A stretch of DNA of 59,103 nt from NCBI GenBank assembly GCA_029101345.1, contig JAQXQU010000139.1, positions 1-59,103 on the forward strand. Direction: 5' to 3'. The first letter of the stretch is position 1, and each line of letters starts with the position of its first letter. The stretch is from Erysipelotrichaceae bacterium. Lineage in GTDB: Bacteria; Bacillota_I; Bacilli_A; Erysipelotrichales; Erysipelotrichaceae. Made by a program: the position numbers and the translations under genes. Shown here one piece after another: positions 49,734 to 58,181 of the stretch. Below the pieces are notes generated by a model. The model had not been told where the DNA came from, ran no database searches, and worked only from the letters and a program-made list of their open reading frames with translations.

Positions 49734-51158
49734 TTAGACTTTCTCGACGCAGAATGAAGATGATTTGCCAAAGTCCCAAGTACCATCAATGCTGACTTCG
49801 CATTCAAATTCACCGCTTTCAGCATTTTCAAGCCTTAGCTTAGTTGAATCAAGAGGAACAACTGAGCGCTCGGCAGGCTTTGATAACTGGGGGATATAGT
49901 CATACGGAATACGATATGCACGATAAATCATGTTGGTACCCTGATGGAAATAAGGGGATGTATAATCCCAGACGATTTCAAAGTCCTTGGTTACTTCAAA
50001 GGCCCGACCATGGACACCTTCGGTTACCATGGTATTGCCATTTGGCAGACGCTGGGCATTGGAAACAAGTGGGCTATAGAAATAATGGGAATTGAATGGC
50101 GACTTGAAGCCAAATTTATCAGGATTCAGTTCCCAGACGACTTCAAGAGTCTGCGGATTGATTTCCAATACTCTTGAATAGTCTCTTCTTGTACAATTAT
50201 GACCAGTCTGTGAGACCTGATCAGGCATTCCATAACCAGACCAGCCGCCATTGTCAAAGACTAGCAGATTGCCTTCGCCTGGCAAGCCTTTTGGAATGAT
50301 ATGGGCATTATGGCAGCCAATGATGGCACCCATCATCCTTAATTCCTTCTTAGCAGTATAATCTGGGCCAATCTTATAGACAAGCTTGCCGTTCTTCTTG
50401 GAAACAATGAAGATGACACCGCATTCTCTTGAACACATGATGACATTTTCCGGATTGAAACGCTCATCGCCTTCATCAAACCATTTGTTTGGACCGACAT
50501 AGCTTGCTGAATTGATATGGAAGAGGTCACCCTGGCCATGAGGGCCAGAATCAGCAGTATTAGGATTGCGGAAGATGGAATTCTTCTGCACTTCAGTGAA
50601 TTCGAATTCATTGAAGTGATCAGCGCAGTTCCAAGTCCAAAGGACATTGCCCTCTCTGTCAATTTCAATCAGGCTGTCATCTTCCAGCAGCTGGGAAGAG
50701 ATTTTCTTCTTGAGGACATCGCGATGCTTGAGGATCAGCATCTTGCCAAAGTCCGGCTTTACTTCCATATCGGGCACATAATAGCCAACGGGATTGCCTT
50801 CCATCTGGTAATCATGGTGCTGTCTGAGCATCCAGCGAGGTTCAATTCCCGGATCTTCACAGAATTCACCCTGGTCAAAGCTCCAGACAACATTGCCATC
50901 CCAATCAACTTCGACCAAGTCAATGCGGTCCTGATGGGATATTGCCTTATCACGGACGCCACGGCTGCCGATAATATAGCCACCTTTGATGATTTTGTTT
51001 GGTTCACCCTGAATATTCTTGAAAAGGCGGATGGCCTTGCCATTCATATCAATCAGAAGGGCGCCGCTTCCTCTGGCAGGAATCAGAGTATAGCCATTAA
51101 AGCATTTTTCCGGATTATAGTTGGTAACACCGGTATAGAAGACATTGGAACGTGGCAT
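49734..51158 (-). CDS. Arylsulfotransferase-family (ASST) beta-propeller protein
   Basis: A 474-aa protein of the bacterial arylsulfate sulfotransferase type, which moves a sulfate group between phenolic compounds without PAPS. Beta-propeller signals: repeated blades such as DLVEVDWDGNVVWSFDQ, SLIEIDREGNVLWTWN and RVLEINPQTLEVVWELN. Candidate catalytic His residues: RQHHDYQMEGNP, SGPHGQGDLFHINS, CHNAHIIPKG and NSHYFYSP. No signal peptide, so it appears cytosolic, whereas classic ASSTs are periplasmic. It overlaps the upstream thioredoxin by 1 nt (TAATG), with SD GAGGAG. Confidence 0.78.
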   Translation of the reverse strand: MPRSNVFYTGVTNYNPEKCFNGYTLIPARGSGALLIDMNGKAIRLFKNIQGEPNKIIKGGYIIGSRGVRDKAISHQDRIDLVEVDWDGNVVWSFDQGEFCEDPGIEPRWMLRQHHDYQMEGNPVGYYVPDMEVKPDFGKMLILKHRDVLKKKISSQLLEDDSLIEIDREGNVLWTWNCADHFNEFEFTEVQKNSIFRNPNTADSGPHGQGDLFHINSASYVGPNKWFDEGDERFNPENVIMCSRECGVIFIVSKKNGKLVYKIGPDYTAKKELRMMGAIIGCHNAHIIPKGLPGEGNLLVFDNGGWSGYGMPDQVSQTGHNCTRRDYSRVLEINPQTLEVVWELNPDKFGFKSPFNSHYFYSPLVSNAQRLPNGNTMVTEGVHGRAFEVTKDFEIVWDYTSPYFHQGTNMIYRAYRIPYDYIPQLSKPAERSVVPLDSTKLRLENAESGEFECEVSIDGTWDFGKSSSFCVEKV

Positions 51159-51469
51159 TACAGCAGCTCCTCGATGACATCAGCATAGTCATCTGTATCA
51201 TTATTGCCTGCTAAGCGCTTGTATTCTTCGCCATCCTTGAAAAAGAGGACCTGAGGAACGCCTTTGACACCGCACTTGGCCATCAGGCTTTCATTTTCTT
51301 CGCTGTCAACACCATAGAAACTGAAATCGGCATAATCAGCTTCCAGTTCTTCAATCTTTGGCTTGACCTGCTGGCACACAGGACAGCTCTTTCTAGAGAA
51401 GAGAATCAGACATGTTTCCTCTTCATTTTCAATTATCTCTCGATATGCATTGGCATTTAGGTACTTCAT
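51158..51469 (-). CDS. Thioredoxin-family protein with CPVC active site
   Basis: A 103-aa thioredoxin-like protein. Active site SCPVCQQ (Cys29, Cys32), cis-Pro in VKGVPQVLFFKDGEE, standard fold length. Start ATG 51469 has AAAGGA about 10 nt ahead. The CPVC motif differs from the WCGPC of trxA in this window, so the redox potential probably differs. It is co-transcribed with the arylsulfotransferase and divergent from the reductase-like gene, its likely electron donor. Confidence 0.88.
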   Translation of the reverse strand: MKYLNANAYREIIENEEETCLILFSRKSCPVCQQVKPKIEELEADYADFSFYGVDSEENESLMAKCGVKGVPQVLFFKDGEEYKRLAGNNDTDDYADVIEELL

Positions 51470-51571
51470 AGCATTGTTGTCCTTTCTTAGAGTCAATCAC
51501 ATGATATCAAATGCCAATAATGACTATTCATAGTCTTTTTTTATGGGCTCATAAAAATCTTCTATTTTATT

Positions 51572-51587
51572 TGTAAGCGCTTTTGCA
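51572..51587. promoter_or_regulatory. cre-like site upstream of the reductase gene
   Basis: TGTAAGCGCTTTTGCA has the perfect core AAGCGCTT of strong CcpA sites, with mismatches in the last two consensus positions (TG instead of CA). It lies 29 bp before ATG 51616 and suggests catabolite control of the reductase and PTS genes. Confidence 0.55.
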
Positions 51588-51615
51588 AGAAAATAAGGGC
51601 AAAGGAGAAGAGACT

Positions 51616-52752
51616 ATGATAGGCAATGTTTATGATGTGATTATCATTGGCGGTGGTCCAGCAGGACTTGCTGCCGGCATCTATTGTGCAAGAGCCAAAC
51701 GCCAGGTTCTCTTATTGGAGAAGGATCAGTATGGTGGTCGGGCTTATACCACAAGAGAGATTGTCAACTATCCCGGCTTTGCAAGAACAACAGGTCCTGA
51801 GCTTGGTGAAACACTAAGATGTCAGGCGGCTGGCATGGGAGTTGAATTCAAAAGGGAAGCAGTAAGATCTGTTGAACTCGCAGGACTCATCAAAAGTGTC
51901 AAGACCCGCAAGAATGAATATCAGACCAAGACATTGATTATTGCGACGGGTACATCACCACGTATCCTCGGTATTCCTGGTGAAAGGGAATTAGCAGGAC
52001 GTGGGGTAGCTTATTGTGCTACCTGTGATGGCGAATTCTTCAAAGATGAGAAGATTGCTGTCTTAGGCAGTGGTGATCAGGCTATTGAAGAAAGCATCTA
52101 CCTTAGCCGCTTTGTCAGCCATATTGATGTCATCGTCATGCATGATGAAGGCATTCTGGATTGCAATAAGGCTTCAGCTGAACTGGCATATCAGAATGAG
52201 AAGATCAGTTTCATCTTCAATAGCACGATTGATTCCATCAATGGCGAAGATGAAGTTGAAGGTGTGACCTTGAAGAATATCAAGGACGGCACTAAGAAAG
52301 ACCTTGATGTCAAAGGCGTCTTCATGTTTGTTGGCATGGTGCCTAATTCCGCTCTATTCGCAGAAAAACTTGCAAATAGAAGGGGTTGGCTATTGACTGA
52401 TGAAACAATGGAGACCAACTTGGCTGGTGTCTATGCAGTTGGTGATGTCAGAGAAAAATACCTAAGACAAGTTGTCACTTCATGTGCTGATGGTGCAATT
52501 GCTGCTGTTGCAGCAGATCGCTATCTGCAGGAAATGGAAATCGTTGAAAGCAAGCTCTCATCATTTGAAGAAGTTGTTCTTGTCTTCTATGATTCCCGTA
52601 ACAAGCAAAGCACTGATAAGCTCATGGAAATGGGACTTAATGACGAAAATGTCATCAGTGTTGATGTTGCAGTCATGAAGAATCTAGCCAAGCAATACAA
52701 TATCAGTCTTGATGATGAAGTGGTCAAAGCCATTTCAATCACAAGAAACTGA
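51616..52752 (+). CDS. Thioredoxin-reductase-like flavoprotein with C-terminal extension
   Basis: A 378-aa FAD/NAD(P)H disulfide oxidoreductase. FAD loop IIIGGGPAGLAAGIYCARA; redox-active CATCDG (Cys134, Cys137); NAD(P) loop VLGSGDQAIEES; C-terminal FAD motif GVYAVGDVREKYLRQVVTSCADGAIAA. Standard TrxB ends near residue 305. The last ~70 residues (EEVVLVFYDSRNKQSTDKLMEMG…) look like a thioredoxin fold but lack CxxC, so they may dock a partner. The GSGDQA loop lacks the usual GxNSA, so the cofactor is unclear. Start ATG 51616 has AAGGAG. It is divergent from the CPVC thioredoxin. Confidence 0.85.
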   Translation: MIGNVYDVIIIGGGPAGLAAGIYCARAKRQVLLLEKDQYGGRAYTTREIVNYPGFARTTGPELGETLRCQAAGMGVEFKREAVRSVELAGLIKSVKTRKNEYQTKTLIIATGTSPRILGIPGERELAGRGVAYCATCDGEFFKDEKIAVLGSGDQAIEESIYLSRFVSHIDVIVMHDEGILDCNKASAELAYQNEKISFIFNSTIDSINGEDEVEGVTLKNIKDGTKKDLDVKGVFMFVGMVPNSALFAEKLANRRGWLLTDETMETNLAGVYAVGDVREKYLRQVVTSCADGAIAAVAADRYLQEMEIVESKLSSFEEVVLVFYDSRNKQSTDKLMEMGLNDENVISVDVAVMKNLAKQYNISLDDEVVKAISITRN

Positions 52753-52786
52753 GCCTATTATTATCTTTTAAAAGAAGGGGAAAATT

Positions 52787-54220
52787 ATGGAATTTATTAA
52801 CAAGATCTGGACTGCCCTGTTTAACAATGTCATCTCTCGTCCACAGATCTTCATCGGTATCATCGTTATCGTTGGTTATATTTTGATGAAGAAGAAGTGG
52901 TATGAAGTATTTGCTGGTTTTATCAAGGCTGTCGTTGGTTACAAGCTATTGCAGTTAGGTGCTTCCAACCTCTTAGCTACTGTTAACCCAATTATCAATG
53001 GTGTCAAGGCACGTTTTGGCATTCAGGCTGTTGTCGTTGATCCTAACTTTGGTTTGACTGCTGCTCAGGCTGCTCTTGAATCAATCGGTGAATCTGCTTC
53101 ATTTGCAATGCTGACACTGCTAGTAGCATTCTTATGGAACATTCTGCTATTGGTCTTAAGAAAGTTCACAAAGATCAGAACATTGCAGACTACTGGCCAT
53201 ATCATGGTCAAGCAGTCAACTGTTGCTACTTGGTTTGTCTTCTTCCTACTGCCTCAGTTCAGAAATATGACAGGCATTGTCCTTGTTGGTATTCTCTGCG
53301 GTACTTATTGGGCAGTATTCTCTAACCTTACTGTTGAAGCTACACAGGATCTGACTGAACATGCCGGTTTCGCTATTGGTCATCAGCAGATGCTTGGTGT
53401 CTGGTTCGCTGACAAGTTTGCTCATCTGTTCGGCAAGAAGGAAGAGGGTGTTGATAATCTGAAGTTATCTGGCTTCTTCTCAATCTTCGATGATTATACT
53501 GTTGGTACATCCGTTATCATGATGATCTTCTTTGGTACATTATTGCTGATCTGTGGCAAGGATGTCATGATGGAATTCGATAAGAACTGCACTGCTAAAT
53601 TATGGTATGGCATTTATGTCATTGAAACCTGCTGCTCATTCGCTGTCATGCTGGTTGCCTTAAAGACAGGTGTTCGTATGTTCGTCTCTGAAATGGTTGA
53701 ATCATTCAAGGGTATCTCTAGCAAGATGCCAGGCGTCATGCCAGCTGTTGACTGTGCTGCAACTTACAGCTTTGGTGCAACAAATGCTGTTACTTTAGGT
53801 TTCATCTTCGGTGCGATCGGTGAAGTATTGGCTGTTGCATTGCTCGTCATCTTCAAGAATCCATTATTGATCATTCCAGGCTTTGTTCCAATGTTCTATG
53901 ATAATGCTACATTAGGTCTTTATGCTAATAACAAGGGTGGTTTCAAGGCTCTGATTGCTGTCTGCTTAGGCTCAGGTCTCTTACAGGTATTAGGTTCTGC
54001 CTTTGCAATCAATCTGTTTGGCATGGCTGAATTCGGCGGTTATGTTGGTAACCTTGACTATGCAACATTATGGCCAGTCATTGGTTTGGCTATGAAGTAT
54101 CTGGCTGTTCCTGGTATGGTATTGGCAATTGTTGGCATGCTGATCATTCCACAGGTTCAGTATCGTAAGAACAAGGAAAACTACTGGAAGGTTACTGAAG
54201 CTTTAGAGGAAGACCTATAA
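52787..54220 (+). CDS. ulaA: PTS ascorbate-type IIC component (UlaA/SgaT family)
   Basis: A 477-aa membrane transporter of the PTS-AG superfamily with about eleven segments. SRPQIFIGIIVIVGYILMKKKWYEVFAGFIKAVVGYKLLQLGA, GHIMVKQSTVATWFVFFLLPQFRNMTGIVLVGILCGTYWA and HQQMLGVWFADKFAHLFG closely follow UlaA. SD AGAAGGGG. 34 nt after the reductase gene with no terminator between, so co-transcription is likely. It overlaps the IIB gene by 1 nt. The true substrate may be ascorbate or a similar acid. No IIA is nearby. Confidence 0.88.
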   Translation: MEFINKIWTALFNNVISRPQIFIGIIVIVGYILMKKKWYEVFAGFIKAVVGYKLLQLGASNLLATVNPIINGVKARFGIQAVVVDPNFGLTAAQAALESIGESASFAMLTLLVAFLWNILLLVLRKFTKIRTLQTTGHIMVKQSTVATWFVFFLLPQFRNMTGIVLVGILCGTYWAVFSNLTVEATQDLTEHAGFAIGHQQMLGVWFADKFAHLFGKKEEGVDNLKLSGFFSIFDDYTVGTSVIMMIFFGTLLLICGKDVMMEFDKNCTAKLWYGIYVIETCCSFAVMLVALKTGVRMFVSEMVESFKGISSKMPGVMPAVDCAATYSFGATNAVTLGFIFGAIGEVLAVALLVIFKNPLLIIPGFVPMFYDNATLGLYANNKGGFKALIAVCLGSGLLQVLGSAFAINLFGMAEFGGYVGNLDYATLWPVIGLAMKYLAVPGMVLAIVGMLIIPQVQYRKNKENYWKVTEALEEDL

Positions 54221-54510
54221 TGATCAAGGCTTTAGTCGCATGTGGTGCTGGAATGGGCACTAGCCAGATGATCAAAGATCGTGCTGTAAAAGTCTTTGAG
54301 AAGCATCAGGTTGAATATAACATCGATCATACAAGCATTGAATTCGCAAGAAAAGACTATCAGCGTTATGACGTTGTTATTGTTCCACAGGCTTTCACCA
54401 AGTACTTTGACAGCAATAAGGTTGTGGTCGTTGGGCTAAAGAACATCCTTTCTGCCAAGGAAATCCAGGAAAAGCTCATTGAAGCTAAAGTTCTGTCTCC
54501 ATTGGAATAA
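54220..54510 (+). CDS. ulaB: PTS ascorbate-type IIB component
   Basis: A 96-aa cytosolic phosphotransfer protein. The phospho-Cys loop is VACGAGMGTSQMIK with Cys8. The overall fold (DVVIVPQAFTKYF) matches UlaB. It phosphorylates the sugar carried by IIC, and needs a IIA from elsewhere. Terminated by the hairpin that follows. Confidence 0.88.
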   Translation: MIKALVACGAGMGTSQMIKDRAVKVFEKHQVEYNIDHTSIEFARKDYQRYDVVIVPQAFTKYFDSNKVVVVGLKNILSAKEIQEKLIEAKVLSPLE

Positions 54511-54517
54511 GAAATTG

Positions 54518-54546
54518 AAGCTGCCAATATCCTGGCAGCTTTTCTT
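54518..54546 (+). terminator. Intrinsic terminator of the ulaAB transcript
   Basis: AGCTGCCA/TGGCAGCT with an ATATCC loop, then TTTCTT. Confidence 0.85.
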
Positions 54547-54565
54547 GTTATAATTAAAGAAGATT

Positions 54566-55537
54566 ATGAGAACCGAGTATTTGCAATACATACTGGAAGT
54601 CAAGAAGCATAAATCGATTTCCAAAGCGGCCAAGGCTCTTTTTGTGTCCCAGCCTTCTTTAAGCATAGCCATTTCCAATGTTGAAAGTGAGGTAGGATAT
54701 ACCATTTTTGAAAGAAATGTCAAAGGAGTGGTGCTGACTCCTAGCGGGGAAAAGCTCTGTGAAATGGCAGAAAAGATTCTGGATGATGTAGAAAAGCTCA
54801 AACAGTTTAACAACAAGAAGATCAAGAACATCGATATCCTGGCGGTACCAATGATCTGCAACGACTTCCTGATTGATCTTGTTGAAAACAACATCCAGGA
54901 CAATGGTCATGTCATTCTCAATTTCCATGAGATGCGAAACAATAAGGTCATCCGCTCACTGATTGATGGCACAGCATATTTGGGCATCGGCTTTTATACA
55001 AATGCCAATAAGGATAATATCCTCAGCAAGCTTAAAAAGCATAAGCTCAGCTATATTGAATTGCTAAATGATCGCATGATGGCCTTTATCTCCAAGAAGG
55101 ATATCCTCAGCTATGAAGAAAGCATTGTCTTTGAAGATCTGGAAAAGAAGAATGCCATTCTCTTTGTGGATAATGAGCCAATGTATGAGATAGATGATGA
55201 AATCTCCAATAAGGTCAACAAGGGAAATTTCATTTTCTCAGACAAGACTTCTGTCAAATCAGCAATTGCCAAGAATCTTGGCTATGCCATACTGCCAAGC
55301 ATTATGGCGGTTGATGACCTCTATGTGCAAACTGGTTTGATTCGGGTAGTTCCGATCTCCAATTATGTCCAGAAAATCAAGACGATTCTCATCTTTGATC
55401 CAAGCCGGATTGAAGAAGAGGAGAAATATCTGATTGAAGATATCCAGGATGAAGCAGCCCGGATGCAAGAGAAGATAGACGCTCTTGATAAGCCGATTGC
55501 CCAGGAAAAGCTCCTGGATATCCAAATCTATTATTAA
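54566..55537 (+). CDS. LysR-family regulator
   Basis: A 323-aa regulator. HTH: KSISKAAKALFVSQPSLSIAISNVESEVG, then a LysR effector domain starting NNKKIKNIDILAVPMI. A TATAAT (54549-54554) lies 11 nt before ATG 54566 and no strong SD is seen (only AGAAG), so the 5' leader is only about 4 nt. It sits between ulaAB and the sulfite-reductase fusion gene; either or both may be its target. Effector unknown. Confidence 0.85.
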   Translation: MRTEYLQYILEVKKHKSISKAAKALFVSQPSLSIAISNVESEVGYTIFERNVKGVVLTPSGEKLCEMAEKILDDVEKLKQFNNKKIKNIDILAVPMICNDFLIDLVENNIQDNGHVILNFHEMRNNKVIRSLIDGTAYLGIGFYTNANKDNILSKLKKHKLSYIELLNDRMMAFISKKDILSYEESIVFEDLEKKNAILFVDNEPMYEIDDEISNKVNKGNFIFSDKTSVKSAIAKNLGYAILPSIMAVDDLYVQTGLIRVVPISNYVQKIKTILIFDPSRIEEEEKYLIEDIQDEAARMQEKIDALDKPIAQEKLLDIQIYY

Positions 55538-55556
55538 TGGAAAAGATGTGGCAGAT

Positions 55557-55586
55557 GGCCGTATGCCTAGATCTTAAGAAACGGCC
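55557..55586 (+). other. Inverted repeat upstream of the FAD-sulfite reductase fusion
   Basis: GGCCGT and ACGGCC are perfect arms around 18 nt, between the LysR stop and ATG 55623. It may be an operator for the LysR regulator or an mRNA hairpin. No T-run follows. Confidence 0.4.
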
Positions 55587-55622
55587 TAGAAAGAATATCC
55601 ATCAGATTGGATAAAAGAAAAA

Positions 55623-58181
55623 ATGAAGATTCTAGTTATTGGTGGCGTAGCAGCCGGTACAAAAGCGGCAGCCAAGTTACGTCGAGAAAACCCTAAGGCT
55701 GAAGTCAGAATTCTAACCAAGGGCAAAGACATCTCCTATGCTGGTTGTGGTCTTCCTTATTATGTTGGTGGAATCATTGAAAACAGGGAAGAACTGATTG
55801 TCAACACACCAGCCAAGTTTGAAGCATTGACTATGGCCAAGGTGGAAACTGAATGTGAAGTTGTCGATATCGACTTTGAAAACAAAACAGTCAAGGCCAT
55901 CAGGAATGATGAGGAAATGGTTGAAAGCTATGACAAATTGGTCATCGCTACTGGTGCTGCACCTATCATTCCACCTTTGAAGGGCATTGATTTTGAGAAT
56001 GTTTTCTCTATGCGGACACCTGATGACGCCATCAATCTAAGAAAATATGTCAAGGATCATAACTGCCGCAGTGCTGTTGTTGCAGGTGCAGGCTTTATTG
56101 GTCTTGAGATTGCTGAAAACCTCAGAAAACTGGGTTTGAATGTCACTGTTGTTGATATGGCTGATCAGATTCTGCATGGCTTATTTGATCAGGATATGGC
56201 TGATTATGCCATCAGAATGCTAAGAAACAATGGTACAAGAGTCTTGCTGTCTTCAAAAATTGAAGAAATCATGGGTGAAGAAAAGGCAACTGGCATCATT
56301 GCTAGTGGCAATAGGATTGCCGGTGATGTCGTTGTCATGGCTTTAGGCATTAGGCCAGCAACATCCTTTATCAAGGGTCTTGACATGAACAATGGCGCTA
56401 TCGTTGTCAATGAAAAGATGGAGACATCAAAAGAGGATGTCTATGCAGTTGGTGATTGCGTTGTTGTAAGAAACCGATTGACTAATAATCCACAGCGCTC
56501 CCAGATGGGTTCAACTGCCAATATTACTGGTCGTCTATTAGCCAAGAATCTCAATGATAATGGCACTCCATATCATGGCTGCTTGGGAACAGGTGTTGTC
56601 AAACTGATGGATGGTTTCAATGCCGGCAGAACCGGTTTGACTTATAACCAGGCCAAAGATGCTGGCTATGATGTCATCAGTGCAACTGTGGCAGTTGAAA
56701 ACAAGCCACATTATATGCCTAATTCCTCATCACTGATCATCAAGCTGATTGCCGATAAGACAAGCCATCAGCTTTTAGGCATCCAGGTCTTTGGTGATGA
56801 TGGTGTTGATAAGGTTGTTGATGCAATGGTTGTTGGCTTATCGGCCTCTCTTAAGGTTGAGGACTATTACGATCTGGATTTTGCCTATGCTCCACCTTTC
56901 TCAACTGCTATTCATCCATTAACTAATGCTTGCTACGTCTTGGGCAATAAGATGAGTGGTGCACTCGATTCCATTACACCAGCCGAATATGCCAGCGGTG
57001 CTTATAGTGATTATGAAGTGGTTGATGTCCAGGCTATTCCAACTGTTGCAGGTGCCAAGGCAGTGGCTTTGGAAAAGATCAATGGTGAAATATCCGGTCT
57101 AGCTAAGGATGCCAAGATCCTGCTTGTTTGTGCAAAAGGCAAGAGAGCATATCTGGCTCAGAACCGCTTAAAAGGTTATGGCTATACCAATACCAAGGTT
57201 CTTGAAGCTGGTTTGACTTTTACAAATGTCAAAGGAAAAGCGGGTGATGTCATCCCAGCAAGCGAAGTCAAGCGTGTCAAAGGCTTAGGCTGTCTTTGGG
57301 ACAAGCGTTATCCAGATATCTTCAATGTTCGTGTCATTACCAGAAATGGCAAGATTACTGCTGATGAAAATCGTGCTGTAACTGAGGCTGCTGAACTTTT
57401 TGGTTCTGGTGAAGTTGCCATGACAACAAGATTGACTCTGGAAATCCAGGGTGTTCCATATGCCAAGATTGATGATTGCATTGCCTACTTGAAGGAAAGA
57501 GGACTTGATACAGGTGGTACTGGTTCGCTTGTTCGACCAGTTGTCTCATGCAAGGGCACTACTTGCCAGTATGGCTTGCTTGATTCCTATGGCTTATCAG
57601 AAAAGCTGCATAATGAATTCTATATCAAGTGGCATCAGGTTACCTTGCCTCATAAGTTCAAGATTGCCGTTGGTGGTTGTCCAAACAACTGTGTCAAGCC
57701 AGATCTCAATGACTTAGGCATCATTGGCCAGCGTGTACCGGTTATTGATGTCAGCAAGTGCCATGGCTGCAAGGTCTGCCAGATAGAAAATATCTGTCCA
57801 ATCAAGATTGCCAAGGTTGTTGATGGCAAGATTGTCATTGATGATGGTGCTTGTAACCACTGTGGACGCTGTGTTGGCAAGTGCCCATTCAAGGCTATTG
57901 AAGAAGGCACTTATGGCTATAAGATTGCCATTGGTGGCAGATGGGGCAAGAAAGTCAAGCATGGCACGCCACTTAACCGCATCTTTACATCAGAAGAAGA
58001 AGTCATGGCTATTGTTGAAAAGGCCATTCTCCTGTTCCGTGATGAAGGTTTGACGGGTGAAAGATTTGCTGATACGATTGATCGTCTAGGCTTTGATTAT
58101 GTTGAAGACAAGCTCTTGAATGGCACAATCAATAAGGAAGAAATCCTGAAGAAGACTGTCATTGGTGGAGCTAAGTGCTAA
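55623..58181 (+). CDS. Fusion: CoA-disulfide-reductase-like FAD enzyme + rhodanese + sulfite-reductase + 2x[4Fe-4S] ferredoxin
   Basis: An 852-aa cytosolic redox enzyme. (1) ~1-445: pyridine-nucleotide disulfide oxidoreductase like CoA-disulfide reductase, FAD loop VIGGVAAGTKAAA, active Cys42 in YAGCGLPYY, NAD loop GAGFIGLEIAENL. (2) ~470-555: rhodanese-like domain, Cys503 in LVCAKGKRAY. (3) ~560-700: nitrite/sulfite reductase half-domain, with Cys643/Cys648 (SCKGTTC) and Cys686/Cys690 (GGCPNNC) that bind siroheme-coupled [4Fe-4S]. (4) ~705-770: two ferredoxin clusters (Cys713, 716, 719, 725 and Cys744, 747, 750, 754). A probable role is passing NAD(P)H electrons to sulfite or polysulfide. 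No clear SD precedes ATG. The chelatase gene overlaps the end. Confidence 0.85.
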   Translation: MKILVIGGVAAGTKAAAKLRRENPKAEVRILTKGKDISYAGCGLPYYVGGIIENREELIVNTPAKFEALTMAKVETECEVVDIDFENKTVKAIRNDEEMVESYDKLVIATGAAPIIPPLKGIDFENVFSMRTPDDAINLRKYVKDHNCRSAVVAGAGFIGLEIAENLRKLGLNVTVVDMADQILHGLFDQDMADYAIRMLRNNGTRVLLSSKIEEIMGEEKATGIIASGNRIAGDVVVMALGIRPATSFIKGLDMNNGAIVVNEKMETSKEDVYAVGDCVVVRNRLTNNPQRSQMGSTANITGRLLAKNLNDNGTPYHGCLGTGVVKLMDGFNAGRTGLTYNQAKDAGYDVISATVAVENKPHYMPNSSSLIIKLIADKTSHQLLGIQVFGDDGVDKVVDAMVVGLSASLKVEDYYDLDFAYAPPFSTAIHPLTNACYVLGNKMSGALDSITPAEYASGAYSDYEVVDVQAIPTVAGAKAVALEKINGEISGLAKDAKILLVCAKGKRAYLAQNRLKGYGYTNTKVLEAGLTFTNVKGKAGDVIPASEVKRVKGLGCLWDKRYPDIFNVRVITRNGKITADENRAVTEAAELFGSGEVAMTTRLTLEIQGVPYAKIDDCIAYLKERGLDTGGTGSLVRPVVSCKGTTCQYGLLDSYGLSEKLHNEFYIKWHQVTLPHKFKIAVGGCPNNCVKPDLNDLGIIGQRVPVIDVSKCHGCKVCQIENICPIKIAKVVDGKIVIDDGACNHCGRCVGKCPFKAIEEGTYGYKIAIGGRWGKKVKHGTPLNRIFTSEEEVMAIVEKAILLFRDEGLTGERFADTIDRLGFDYVEDKLLNGTINKEEILKKTVIGGAKC

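Noticed and set aside
51522-51541. Hairpin GACTATTCATAGTC followed by seven Ts on the plus strand
   Set aside because: Looks terminator-like, but no plus-strand gene ends here and the stem is only five usable pairs. It may be a weak antisense stop or chance; not annotated as a terminator.
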